Notes under the pieces: model-generated
Seen by the model: only the letters and a program-made list of their open reading frames with translations
What the model was told of the DNA's origin: nothing
Database searches by the model: none
Origin: Bigelowiella natans CCMP2755
Taxonomy: Eukaryota; Cercozoa; Chlorarachniophyceae
NCBI GenBank assembly: GCA_000320545.1
Contig: ADNK01001883.1
Coordinates: 37,501-101,500 of the forward strand
Reading direction: 5' to 3'
DNA length: 64,000 nucleotides
Part shown: in pieces, positions 47,088 to 58,676 of the stretch
Numbering within the stretch: the stretch's first letter is position 1
Layout: each line of letters opens with the position of its first letter
Program-made: the position numbers and the translations under genes

Positions 47088-48261
47088 GGGGCGGGCAGAA
47101 GATGGTATCTCTTAGTTGTCATAAAAGTAGTAGTTCACATGACGAACAGTATCTCTTAGTTGTCGTAAAAGTAGTAGTTCACATGACGAACATGAGAAAC
47201 CAAACCTGTGTGCAGATTCGGGCCGCCTTGCTCTGCGAAGAAGATCATGCGTGCTTGCCCCTTGCCGTAGACCCTAATTGGACAAAGACAGTAGATATGT
47301 AATAATGGGAAATGGCACTACATAGTTCGTGTGCGGGATGCATTCATGGCTTTACGTATTTCCTGGCACACCAGCAAATCAGATGATAAGACAAATCGAA
47401 CTTACCATTCCAATTCCCGCGAAGGAGTGCAATGTCGTACCACCGATTTGAACCGCAGCTCGACCTGCGAAGAAGTCGAATAATTATCATTTATTCTCCA
47501 ACATTAACCGTGTTCTCCACTATTGCTTTCTTCATTTATTTAATCCCATTGCCTTAACATTGATCATTCCTTCATCCTCCCCCCCATAGATAATAATATC
47601 ACCTGTAGAAGCTGTGACATAAGTTCCCGATGGAGGGAGCGCTTCAATTATCCTGTGCAGTAAGTGAGACTTTCCGGTACCTACCAAATGAGAAGGTTAT
47701 TTGTGTAGGTTGTGATAACGAGGGCTAGTCCTCTTGAGCGGGTGACGGCAATAAATCAAAATGCCGATTCCATTAAGAGTGCAGAACACGTTTGGATGGG
47801 TTGTTGAGACAGAAGCAGCAGTTGGCAAAGGATGAAAATGTGTTCCATATTTTCGGTTGGTTATTTCAGTTGGAATCACCTGCAGCTCCGGTGAAGAAGA
47901 TGCTGCGACCCTCAAGGACGTTTTTCAAAACCTATACAGAACAATGATCCCTAAGTAAATGTCTTACTCGAAAGGCCCATAATCCGAAGAACAGAAAAAA
48001 AATTATTCTCTGTCGTCATCTTTCAAGTCGATTATCGGGCGGAGAGACCTTCATTTGCTCCTCGGTGAGTCCCTCCTCTAGGTAACTCGGCGAGGAGAAC
48101 GTCTGAAAGATAATGATGGATGATGATGACGACCACATTCATGCACATATTTCATTTGTAACAACTTTAAAAGATAGCCGTCTCAATCCCCTTTGATTCA
48201 AGGACCTCCCCAATCGTATCCGATGGCGCACGACCCATCGTCTCGGGCCGCACGCCATCAT
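44147..48261 (-). CDS. PIF1-like DNA helicase, probably mitochondrial
   Basis: Eleven exons close to 778 aa: 48261-48166, 48102-48049, 47931-47880, 47680-47603, 47464-47406, 47273-47206, 46945-45967, 45827-45747, 45364-44953, 44790-44580 and 44393-44147. SF1 helicase motifs appear in order: Walker [18 protein letters not shown], motif Ia [14 protein letters not shown], Walker [16 protein letters not shown], motif [15 protein letters not shown], motif IV region QVLLTRNL with [13 protein letters not shown], motif [16 protein letters not shown] and motif [19 protein letters not shown]1 unwinds DNA 5'-3'. The N-terminus ([20 protein letters not shown]) is Arg-rich without acids, like a mitochondrial presequence; its donor (GTTGTT) is weak. 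A Gln/His- and Ser-run-rich insert of about 200 residues follows motif III. The last two exons form an unusual basic C-terminal extension. Confidence 0.88.
44858..44897. repeat. (CT)n microsatellite in PIF1 intron
   Basis: About 20 CT units in the intron between exons 45364-44953 and 44790-44580; sense strand (AG)n. Confidence 0.9.
46984..47085. repeat. (AT)n and (AG)n arrays in PIF1 intron
   Basis: (TA)n at about 46986-47025 and (AG)n at about 47048-47084 in the intron between exons 47273-47206 and 46945-45967. Just downstream, ttagttgtcrtaaaagtagtagttcacatgacgaa-type text is repeated at about 47111 and 47157, a 46-bp direct repeat. Confidence 0.85.
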
Positions 48262-48573
48262 CGTCGCCTCCTTCGTTCAGAGTTCAAATCAAAAGGAAAT
48301 TAGCGAGTTTGTCCTGCGACAATTCCAAAATCGTATTTTCAGTGGATATTCTAGGCCTTTTTCTTTTCCTTAGAGTTCAGGCTTTCAATTTTAATTCGCC
48401 CACCAGACGGGAAGTACCGGTTTTCCGCGATTAATTTCCGTCAGTGGCAGCTGGATAGGAGCTGGAGGAAATTTCTGGCGAGTTCCAGGTTTACGCATAA
48501 AAAGAAAGTTCAGAATTCATTGCCTTCGGAATAATAAATCCATCCACGTAAAAAAGAGCTGCCCGTGGGAAGA
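48262..48573. promoter_or_regulatory. Divergent promoter, PIF1 / BPL_N-like gene
   Basis: About 310 bp between two divergent ATGs. T-rich with ttttcttttcctta at about 48358. No exon is seen. Confidence 0.5.
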
Positions 48574-49695
48574 ATGCGATACATCCGGCCACGCATACTT
48601 TTATTCAACGGGGAAGGCGCTGCTGTGCACAAATATGCAAGGGCGATCGTGGCACAGCTCCAGAAGGATGGAAAATGCTCCGTCATTACGATGGATCACA
48701 TTCCCACCGAGCTCATCACACACTTCGATGCGGTGATATTCCCAGGGGGGTCAGCAAGGACTCAGAGTGAAACAATTGGGAGAGGGGGGAGGGAGAAGAT
48801 TATTGAGTTTGTGAAGAATGGCGGAGGTTATCTTGGCATCTGTGCCGGAGCATACCTTGGATCAAGTGTTGGATACGGCCTTAGCCTACTGGACATTAAA
48901 CCGTGGTCGTACCGCTTGTGGGACAGGGGAGAATGGCTTACTGGAAAAGTCGATGTGCAGATATCTCTTGATTATAGATCTACTTCAAATTCTACCGCCA
49001 AATTTTCACAAAACAGTTTACTTCACATGTTATTAGCTGGTGTGTTTTCTCTTGGGCTAGTCGTCTGTTTGCAGCTTCCTTCGATAGCATTTCTGTCGTA
49101 TCTCCTTCTCAGTTTTTGCCTCCTTGTTTACATCTTCAAAACTATATTCATGCTTGTAGAAGCGCAATCTTTGCGTTTTACAGTCACCGAGAATCACCGC
49201 GTTAACTTCAGCAACGGGGCATTGTTCGATGTTCCTGCATGTAAAAGTGTATTGGTTCACCCAATCGGTATAATTACCAAAGGCATTGGCCTTAAAGCTC
49301 AACGAAATGGTATGGAAAACAAAGCTACAATTGTGGCAGGAGATTGTGGAAAGGGTAAGGTGGTTCTGTGCGGAGTTCACCCCGAGAAAGACTTGCCGAA
49401 TCTTTCCAAAGTGCTTTGGAATCTCTTGCAAGGTGTCATACCAACAAAGCTGGAGAATCGAGAGACAAAAAGAGAAGGGAGTCATTGCACCTGTTGTAAA
49501 TGCATACCTACATCGGAAAGTGTTCGAAAGACTCAACATGAGAAACGCAAAGCGTTCAGGGAGCTGGTAGATGCGATTGAAGAAAGATGGCTGGATGACC
49601 GTGATGCACAACCTGATTCGGAGCCTCTCACTTCAGCACTAATGATGCGGATGAGGACAAGGTGGATTCAGGAGGCCTTGATTAAGTCTAAATAG
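48574..49695 (+). CDS. BPL_N / class I glutamine-amidotransferase-like protein
   Basis: Single open frame of 373 aa from the first ATG (48574). It opens RPRILLFNGEGA, then FDAVIFPGGSA, then GGGYLGICAGAYLG, with the nucleophile Cys90 in the elbow. Late in the chain GKGKVVLCGVHPEKD supplies His269 and Glu271. This is the Cys-His-Glu triad layout of the class I GATase fold, closest to the N-terminal BPL_N domain of fungal biotin protein ligases. No biotin-ligase catalytic domain follows. Between Cys and His, residues about 146-196 are strongly hydrophobic (two helices, for example LLAGVFSLGLVVCL and FLSYLLLSFCLLVYIF), which is unusual inside this fold. That stretch could also be an in-frame intron. 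The C-terminus has CTCCKC and basic helices. Substrate unknown. Confidence 0.75.
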   Translation: MRYIRPRILLFNGEGAAVHKYARAIVAQLQKDGKCSVITMDHIPTELITHFDAVIFPGGSARTQSETIGRGGREKIIEFVKNGGGYLGICAGAYLGSSVGYGLSLLDIKPWSYRLWDRGEWLTGKVDVQISLDYRSTSNSTAKFSQNSLLHMLLAGVFSLGLVVCLQLPSIAFLSYLLLSFCLLVYIFKTIFMLVEAQSLRFTVTENHRVNFSNGALFDVPACKSVLVHPIGIITKGIGLKAQRNGMENKATIVAGDCGKGKVVLCGVHPEKDLPNLSKVLWNLLQGVIPTKLENRETKREGSHCTCCKCIPTSESVRKTQHEKRKAFRELVDAIEERWLDDRDAQPDSEPLTSALMMRMRTRWIQEALIKSK

Positions 49696-51084
49696 TACGT
49701 GAAGTCGTAAGTGTCAGAGGAGGCTGCCCTTAACCTGTCGATTTCGCGTATGATTATGGCCTAGTGCAGATATCTAGATATTTGTATGCTAAAACTAATG
49801 AACACAATGAGCATATTTAGATTTGAATGTCAGCGTACATTTTTAACGTACAACTTTTCATATGTACGTGAAGCGCATTGAACATTAATGTCTTGCTTTT
49901 TAGTCCTCTGCTAGACTGCTGCAAGTCATTTAATATGTAGGTGTGAAACACACATACAGAGAAAAATGAGTAATCGTAGAAGCAGCTATCAAAGCGGAGA
50001 AATCATCTAGACCATCTCTATTGAGTGGCAGGCTTATGTTTACGAGCACGTCACACAATAATACTGGCATAGTTCCGATTCATATGTAGCGCAGCTGACG
50101 CATACATGCATATGTAGCTTAGCGCGCGTCGCCGATCATCAGATATGCGTGAGTGCATATGGATCGTGGACAGTGCTGCCATTATTACACATATGCAGCA
50201 GCAGCTAGCCTGCAGACCATTGCAGTCATTCTGCAGCGCCCTACCTCTGCCACTTATGATGACAACAACGACAATGACGTGCACACATCAATCTAGCTAC
50301 GATGCGCTAGCCATGCAGACCACGTGAACATCATCGTTCATTATCTAGTTATGTTCGCTCATCATTGCAGCTACTCTGTCCCATGCTAGTGCTATGCAGC
50401 CATTCGACTCGCATGCGAAGCTCTAGGTGAGCCTGTAGGCTATAATGGCTGTCTAGATGTGGCAATTCAATGCGAATCTAGAAATTGTCGCTTGTGGAAC
50501 ATGCGTCCAGCCACACAATATCATAACGCGCCTGCATGTAGTAGCTAGCACTGAGTCTCACTATATCACATGTGATAGGCGCGTCTAGATCTGGCGCCAT
50601 GCTATGCATAGATCCACTCTCGTGTTCATGTTATTGTGAACGATACTACGAAACTGCTGACGATGCGTGTTATTTGTACGTGCGCTAGCAAGGTTAACTA
50701 GCGGACGCACAAAAATGCACGCACGAGAGGTACACGAGTACACGATTAGCATATCTTATCGTATCACAGCGGCCATGCTTAGCTTGACGCGAACACGTCG
50801 TGTGATGTGCCATATTGATGTGGACATAAAATTGAAGAAAATGAATCAAGAAATACGTTCAAAATTAAAGTAAATTTGTACACAATAATATACACTAGAC
50901 GGCTTGGTTTTTCATCACATCTAGTGCAAGACATGAAACTTCAGACACTTTTCAGGAACAAAATTATGGGAAAAGAGGCCTCACCAATTAATTATTAACA
51001 CAATCTACTAAAGTAGCGTAACGAGTGATGCCATGCTAACAATTTTATGAATAATGAAAAAGATGATGAAACCGCTGTTCTGAC
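49696..51084. other. Convergent spacer, no gene seen
   Basis: Strong palindrome-rich texture from about 49930 to 50830 (gctagc, catatg, tctaga, tgcatg words). Frames at 50051-50284 and 50667-50873 are rich in Cys, His, Met and Ala and have no family pattern. Confidence 0.5.
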
Positions 51085-53160
51085 TTAAAGTGATTTAACT
51101 TGCGCATGACCCAACGCGCTCTTTCGCACAGTTTGTATCGGCCTATTATCCTGGGAGATATTTTCAATATCTTGTTTTATTTGATCATGTTTGAGTACTT
51201 TCCGGGGTGAGACTGGGTCTGAAATAGTTTTGTAGAACAACATTATAATTGAAAGGGTATAATTGTAAGATATGAATGCTATGTACCTGCACGTATGTAA
51301 TCCAACACAGAAGGATGGATGAGATACTGAACGTCTGGCTTTTCCCAGCTTGTCTCGCTTGTGTAGACATTGTAAAAGTACGGTATCCTATGTATGTTAG
51401 ATAAAGTATGTGAGCGATCGATTTTGCATCTATATTGTTATCGCTCTGATAATTTTCCCTGATTATGATTGTTAGCCAAATTTCTTTTCGTTTCGATAAA
51501 GAAAGCATTAGGTAGATAGAGAAATTTTTGAGACCCTGAATGTTGATCGACGTATTGAACCCACAAATTTGTCGTGTCGGCATTCCAGCTTGAATTTTCT
51601 ATGATACGAGGCTCTGTTATAAACTGCGATGACGTAATTTTCTCTCCTCCAGCATTGCTTAAGCATGTTTGTCCCATCTCCACGCCTAAAATTGAAACAG
51701 TAGTGTCACCATTAGTTCGAGCGGTTGCGGGGTGCAGTGTATAACTTCAATTTATAGTTGAAAAAATCTTCGGAGCACTTTGTAAAAAAAAAATCAGTAT
51801 ACAAAATTGTAGTAATAGATGCAGATCCTTTCACCCTTATGCTTAATTGACTGTGTAAAGTGTCAATTGCTTCGAAAGGACAGTTTCGAAAAGTGCGAAG
51901 ATGACATTCAGGTGCGAGATTTCTATAATATTTTGGGATTCCCGAGTATTTTATCGAACGAAGTACTTCGTGTAGATGTATATCACCTCGTTTGTCTTTG
52001 CTAATTCCCAAAGTCGTATAGAAAAGGGGGGGAGGGTTGCTTGCTCGCTAGCTTGATCTGACACAATCTTTCTGTTGAAATTATTTTGAATTTCAAGTGA
52101 ATTATAAAGAATTTACACCATGCGACAGAATATTTCTTTCCGAATTGAATAATCTCGTAAGCGTGAAGCACGTTGGGCACCGGATGAATGTTCTTACCAA
52201 ACGACTTTATTATTGAATAAGATCTTGTGTTTTCCAGAAATATCCCATCTTGCCCTAAATTTATAACTTTTGGGAGTAACGACTTCCAGCATATGAAGAT
52301 TCGTTACAGAATTAGATATGATTCAACATGTACAAACATGTAAAGGTCCATGAAATGTTCCTTGATTTTACTTCGACAAACTCGCAGCATCATCTGTTTT
52401 TTGATGAAAGTGCCCAACAAAATCTCTAGAAATGGATTTCGGGATATTACCTTAAAAAAATATAGAAAAGGATCCAAAATAGAAAGTTTGAAACGCAAGC
52501 TATTTTTTCAAATTAAAGGTAGATTAGGTGGGGTAAGTGCATTAGAGGGGTATTCGGAGAAAGCATGCTTCGAACACATCCCTCTCAGATTTGCTGGATT
52601 TAAAAAAACGGGCAGACTGATGTAGAACTCTTTCATTTGGGGAATTATTTGTATGATTTTTACTCTGATTTCAGCCTATTTATGTAAAATTAGAGGTTCA
52701 TATATGTACACATACTTCAGATTCTGTCCAAATATCAACGGCCGGCCCGACTCGGAGAAAAATTTCAGAAATGACATCCTTCAACAGGAGTATCGAAATC
52801 CCAAGATTGTAAGCTAATATTTTTCTGCGACATCCTATGTGACAGAATGCGGTCAAAATTTTGCCCTTGATCGTACAGGCTCCGATGAGATTTGTAGAAG
52901 GATTAATTTTGGCCAGAAGGCTTGGAAGCCTGTATAAATGCTTGTGCGACACGTGCCTTATCTTGACGCAGGCACCCATTTCCAGTTCATCTCTGCTCAG
53001 ACAACCGAGAACTTACCAGCCGTACTTCTTTTAAAACCAAATCGATCAACCCGTGTTCTTGTTGAATCCTTTCCGCATCTGAGAAGGTCCACCTTATATT
53101 AGATATTAGAGGGGCACCAATTCGAAGGGGGCAGATAGTCTTTGGGGAAAAAGCCTCCAT
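51085..53160 (-). CDS. WW-domain protein in an AT-rich island
   Basis: Start and end are well supported, the middle less so. Exon 1 begins at ATG 53160 (MEAFSPKTICPLRIGAPLIS) and ends LKEVRL at a GTAAGT donor. The next exon ends at 52721 in WTESE with a GTATGT donor. Terminal exons 51685-51535, 51387-51287 and 51218-51085 close in phase. Joining the first two gives NLWVQYVDQHSG with IPYFYNVYTSETSWEKP, a near-perfect WW domain with both Trp and the aromatic-Pro end. WW domains bind Pro-rich ligands. Likely middle exons read FYISLPVFLNPANLRGMC (about 52600) and LGQDGIFLENTRSYSIIKSF (about 52240). The whole gene is clearly more AT-rich than its neighbours and lacks their microsatellites. It diverges from the ALDH gene across 97 bp. 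Confidence 0.65.
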
Positions 53161-53257
53161 TAAAGAGAGAGGGTTGTTATCGCATCGTTTGTATCTCCCA
53201 CATTCGGAACTTTCTAGTTAGGAGCGATTGCTGAATAAGAGTATCAACACAAAAGAC
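53161..53257. promoter_or_regulatory. 97-bp divergent promoter
   Basis: Only 97 bp separate the ATG of the WW-domain gene (53160, minus) and the ATG of the ALDH-like gene (53258, plus). Any 5' leaders must be very short or overlap. Confidence 0.55.
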
Positions 53258-54352
53258 ATGTTGCACTCGCATCGATGCTTCCGTCGCGTTCTACAGCAGC
53301 GGCTTACTAAAGGTAGGAATCTCTATGTACTACCTACAACTTTATCAAATGCAAGTGTCACATTGTCATTCTTTAATTAGCCTCCGGCCTTAGCTGGCAG
53401 CTCCGACAATACAATCTTGGGACGAATGAGTAAGTTTATGCGACAGCAAGAAAGAAAAAAGCTGCACACCCTTCGTTGTATTTTCCCGCGTTCATGAAAT
53501 ATGGAATTCATATGATTAAAAACCCGAATCCTTGCAGGTATCACGAAAGCTTGAAGGATCTTCCACCCGTGGACCGCAACAGCTTGCGCGACTCTGCCAT
53601 TAAGTATTTAGAGGAGTTCGACCATAAAACCTGGTACGACGACCCAATCCGAACCATCATCAAAGGAAGCGACTACAGGTAAAATAAAGTTCTTTGTGTG
53701 CTGTGTATTGGGTACCGCAGACATATTTGAACATCAACAAAAACTCAAAATGCTTTGTTTGTCAGCAAAAATGGAAAAGTCATCGAGACAATCAATGCAT
53801 TTGAGGAGGCAAACGGTTCTCAGATCGTGTCCTCCGAGGACACCGTGGAATCTATCGTAGCCCACCTTCAAAGCTTTAAGCCTTCCCAATTAGACAACCG
53901 TGACAAAGCACGCGAGATTGAAAGAGAGCTCTTTGGCCCTTTGGTGTGATTCTGCGTAAGAGAGGGGATGTGGACTGGGAGAAATTGGGAGTAGATACTA
54001 GAGTTGAGAAGGAGGACAAGCAGTGTGAAAGGAGATACGATTAGGATGAGTTGAATCTATACATATGTGCATGTATATGTGTGTCCAGGTATCCATTCAG
54101 ATTATGCGTTTTCTGTGCTTAATGTTTAGGCTGGCGCTTTGATCGGGAACCAGGCCCTCGATTTTAAAAAACAGGATGGGATTACTGAGATTGAAGAGGT
54201 TGGAAATTCTCTCTATCTCCCCTCTTCTTCTCCACCTCTTCTGCTGTATCGGCGTCTTTCCACGTGTTGTGCGTAGTTGGTCATTTGGCCCCGTGTATAA
54301 TAATATTATAACGATACTCACGTTGTTGGTGTGAATGTAAATGTAGACCTAT

Positions 54353-54402
<50 letters not shown>

Positions 54403-55389
54403 CTACACAAGTCACAACTTCTTCGCCAATGAACATCTATTAGGCTCTGGAGGCAGGGGCCGTGGAGCGCAAGATGAATGATATGCTGTTTGAAGATGAG
54501 AGAAATGGAAAAGTTGTGATCAGTCGCGAGCCAGCATTCGTGAGCTGTGTGAGCAACTTCAGTAACTTCTTGGACCTCTCTAGAAAGGTGTAGCACGACA
54601 ATAAAGTTTTTATCATCTCTCGAATTGCAGCAGATGTCAAAATAGATGCATTCTCCCACCGACTCCTACAGCTCCACTTTTGTTTGTGAATTTCCATCAA
54701 TCATGTCGCCAAATAAAAAATGAGAACAAAATACTGTCGATTCCGTGGCTTTAGGCATAGTAGCATCTTCATACATTGTTTAATAAGCACTGCTTTGTAC
54801 TCTAGTAGTGATTGATAAATAATTAGAAGCACCATATTTAAGAACGACAACACCAAAGGTGCTAAGGAATATCGAATTGGGGGTTCCAGTTGTGATTCTT
54901 TCACGATCAAACACGACGCAGCACATGTTTCGCTGGGCACAGCTCCTGCTGAATCTCATGCACACGGTATTCGGTATAGATGTTGGAGAAGAGTAGGACA
55001 TATTCTGGCACATAGAAGCAACGATAGAGCAGAGAAATGATTAGCTTTCTCTGGAAGCCATGAAGCGACAAATAACGAATGTTATACAAATATGTACATA
55101 CAGACAGGGAAGGGAAGAGAGAGATAAAGGGAAAGAAAAGGAGAGGCATTACGATTATCACACGTATCAACCGATGACAGTGATAAGGGTGATGATGACG
55201 ACGATAACGATGTCGATGTATCTGTAGCATGATCTGGATCTAGGCCTCGTGACCTACGCGTCTTGCGACATAGAACAGCAGAAGAAGCTCTTTTCCCACT
55301 ATCCGACCTCCCCAATTTACTTCACAGGCAGTCGAGAGGTAGAGAAGATGACGAGAGCGGGCTTTATTTAATAGTTCATAGTTGTCCAC

Positions 55390-55466
<77 letters not shown>

Positions 55467-56471
55467 TATTATAATAAATATGACTACTGCATATAGGTGG
55501 CAAAAGCGCTCAAGACAATGCTTCCCAACACGTTTTCAAGCACTGGTGGCCCCAACACCCTCGTCTCAAAGGTCTTTGATGCAGGGGTCGAGGAGGCGCT
55601 ACGGACCAGCGCACGTACGTGTCGTGCGAAGAGCTATCAGCGAAAACTTACTCTTCTTTTCCTCTCCATTTCTAGTAACACTGTATGCCTTTCACATGCA
55701 TAAGTGATTGCTTCAAATTCTCTACATTTATTTTCTTTACGTGTGTGGTTATCACGGTGGGCAGTGATTGAAAACTCAGGCCAGTGTACAGCTCTTCGGC
55801 ACGCAGTCCTTCCCCGCGTATCAGAGCAAGAGGTGCAACAGCAGCATAGCATATAGATAACATATTGTAAAACAATCAATACAGAGAAAAACCGTTGATT
55901 TGGTCTAATAGGTTCATAGCCTGTAGTATTCACCATCTTCGTCCTTAGAATTACTATCCATGCAGGTCCATGACATGTTCTCAAAAGGCGTGTCGACGGT
56001 GAAGTGTGAATTAGAAGCAATCAGTAACGGTAGCTGTGCGAGCCTATTTGAGACCAAGAAGCAAACGCCAACTCGAGGCTACAAGAATCACTCCACCTTC
56101 GCCATAGAGTCAGTCAACCTTCCGAATCTTTGTGAACCTAAGTTATTATCACAGCCTTTTCAACCGCATCGTTGATTTAATGCTCATGCAGAGACTGAAT
56201 CAAAGCGATTTCCTCGGTTGTACCATTTATAGGGAAACTCTATTTCGGACCTTATCTACACTACACTATGCGACACAAAGTTCATCACAAAAACAGCAAG
56301 AGAACGCTTACAACTCTGATTAAAATATTAGGTATAAGGTGGACCGCGACTTACCGGTGGAGATAGAGGAACATTGGCGAAAGTACTACTCAATAGAAAA
56401 CACAGAGTACACATCACATGCATATCGGAAAGCATGACAAACATCCCAGTTATCGCCTCTCTAGGAGTAAT

Positions 56472-56548
<77 letters not shown>

Positions 56549-58109
56549 CATCCGTGCTCTTTCTCAGGGCTATTGTTGACGTGACAAGCGTCGATGAGAA
56601 GACGTTGGGCAGCTTGGATTTCGTTGGGTCTCTTTCGGCATGGCTGGTCAAGAATCAGCCCATCTCCCTCGCTGTGAACGGGGATGCACATCCTTACGAC
56701 TTTGCGAGGTAGTGGCAGTGGTAGATTAACTATCACCAAATTCTTGGTGATCTTTTAAAGGGAATAATGGTAGCTGCACTGTGTTATTGTTGTTGTTATT
56801 TTTGTTATTATTGTTTTTACTATTATTGTTATTATTGTTGTTGTTACTCAGGGCTCTGTTTGAGAAGTCGGGGCTGGTGGTTTACACAGTCGGCAGCAAC
56901 GAAAACCCGGCCTTGACGGCGCAGGCGCGGCCGCAGGATGGAGAGATCTTTGGCGAGCTGCCTCCGAGGAAGGAACTCAATACGTATGAAAGGGGGAGGG
57001 GGAGGGGAGCGGGGGGGGAGAGATAAATGGATACTTTTTTTACGTGATAGAAGTAGTACTTTGGAGAACGGCGACCAATGAGTGAAAGTAAATTATGAAA
57101 CAGTAGGAAATATCAGCAAGAACATTGCTGGAATAGTTGTAGCTCCACCGCCACTAACACACTCCTAGCGTTGTTTCTGGAGTAACATAACCATTCCATC
57201 AATGTCCACAGCTCTCATCCATGATATCGTAGGTACACAAAGTTCCCGATGATAGTCCCCTCCCCGTCCGCAGCATATAATACGAATTACTCCGCGAATT
57301 TTCTTGAGGCGAAGGCGGCTAAGGGCAGCACAGGAGATAGCTATTTGGGTGTGATGATGAAGAAGCAGCCGCTCCTCAAGGCGCTAATAGACCCGCTTTC
57401 AAAGCAAGCGAAGGGTTATGCTACTGTTATGGCTGAATACCTGAAAGAAGCGTGTGATAATGGCCCTCGGGAGGGTCTTGGCTCAAGGACCTCCCTCTAC
57501 GGATTGCAGGTTAGTAAGAAATATGACGACAATATTTGAGAGGCTGCTGCAGGGAGGGAGCATTTGTCGCATGATAACGTTGATGCTTGTTTTGTCGCAG
57601 CATGTCTAACTCGAGCATTTCATCCTTTCCCAATTATGCATATCATCATCCACTTATTAGTTTTTTGGCCCATCCTTTCTCGCTCCTTCTTTCTCTTTCT
57701 CTCACTTCCTCCCTCCCTTAAAAAGCGGCCACCTCTTGGAACAGAAACGATTGTCCGCGCAGATAAAGATACGCCTTACGACTCTGTCGTCCTCTCCCTA
57801 CTGCCTTTCTTGCTGACGAACGCAAAGGACCAGGTCATCCTTTCTGTTGATAAGAAGAGCAACGTCTTCTCCCATGCCATCGTGAAGGTAGTTGAACAAG
57901 ACACAGAGGCTTTTGAGCGATCGATCTCTGCGGCTAACTGCTACAATGTAGTAGAGCCGCAGCATCACCAGGTCAATAGTTTTCCTATCATTAGCCATTT
58001 TGTCTCGAAACTCCTACTCTTCGGCCATGTGAAGTCGACTACAGAAAACGACCGTCAGTTTGTTGACGCGTTCTCCAAGTCTTCTAAGTGGCTCAAAATG
58101 CTCGATTGA
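53258..58109 (+). CDS. Large ALDH-superfamily protein, mitochondrial-type leader
   Basis: Sixteen exons close to 722 aa: 53258-53312, 53381-53429, 53538-53678, 53766-53943, 54130-54198, 54444-54587, 54859-54966, 55228-55338, 55497-55614, 55765-55832, 55966-56108, 56332-56382, 56568-56708, 56852-56983, 57233-57509 and 57726-58109. It starts [20 protein letters not shown], a classic basic amphipathic presequence. ALDH signatures are YFTGSRE (279-285, NAD-binding strand) and [16 protein letters not shown] with nucleophile Cys332. The spacing FTGS-to-Cys is near that of canonical ALDHs. At the ELGG position the protein reads SSTGGPN, so the general-base Glu is Ser300. The chain is about 200 residues longer than usual ALDHs. 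Exon 4 may alternatively run to a stop at 53949, giving a 142-aa protein; the join TTG|GTGTGA to 54130 is preferred because exon 5 has no start of its own. Confidence 0.75.
54352..54399. repeat. (AG)n microsatellite in ALDH intron
   Basis: About 22 AG units in the intron 54199-54443, on the sense strand. Confidence 0.9.
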
Positions 58110-58676
58110 GGACCCGAAGAGGGAGATCTAGATCGAGAATAAATTGTCGACAGAAATACCGATCTATAGTGTGACGACGGACAGCTACATGCGCATGGTC
58201 AAGTCGATCTGTGCGTGCTTCCCAAACATTCTTAATTAGGCTTTTCCTTGAGCATGCATGCATTCGTTTGTTTTGACATAATAAACAATTTTTGTCTCTG
58301 GTAATTTAACGGACACAATGCGATGTATTACGTTATATATCTAGATATGCTCATAATGTATAATAGTCGATTTCAGGCTCAACATCTATATGCCTAGCAT
58401 ACGACACACCCATCCCAATGCGTCGTGAGTGTCAGTAAAATATATGCACAAGCGCTGTCGCATATGTATAGGGGATGCCCTGCGCATCAGTCTTATAGTC
58501 TGCTAGATTCAAAAGACAGTGCGTGCGATGCATACAGAAGATCATAAACGGGTGTATATTGCGACATGTGAGCCTCACGTAGAAACATGTTGCATTTTTA
58601 GAACTGACTGGCGATATCTAGATGTCTAGATCCGGAGTTATCAACATGTGCGTAGCCTAGAAGCTTTGCCTGCACA
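58110..58676. other. Convergent spacer, ALDH / EEP nuclease
   Basis: No gene is seen. It has the palindrome-rich texture (gcatgcatgcat near 58254, tatatctagatatgctc near 58335, tctagatgtctagatcc near 58617). Confidence 0.55.
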
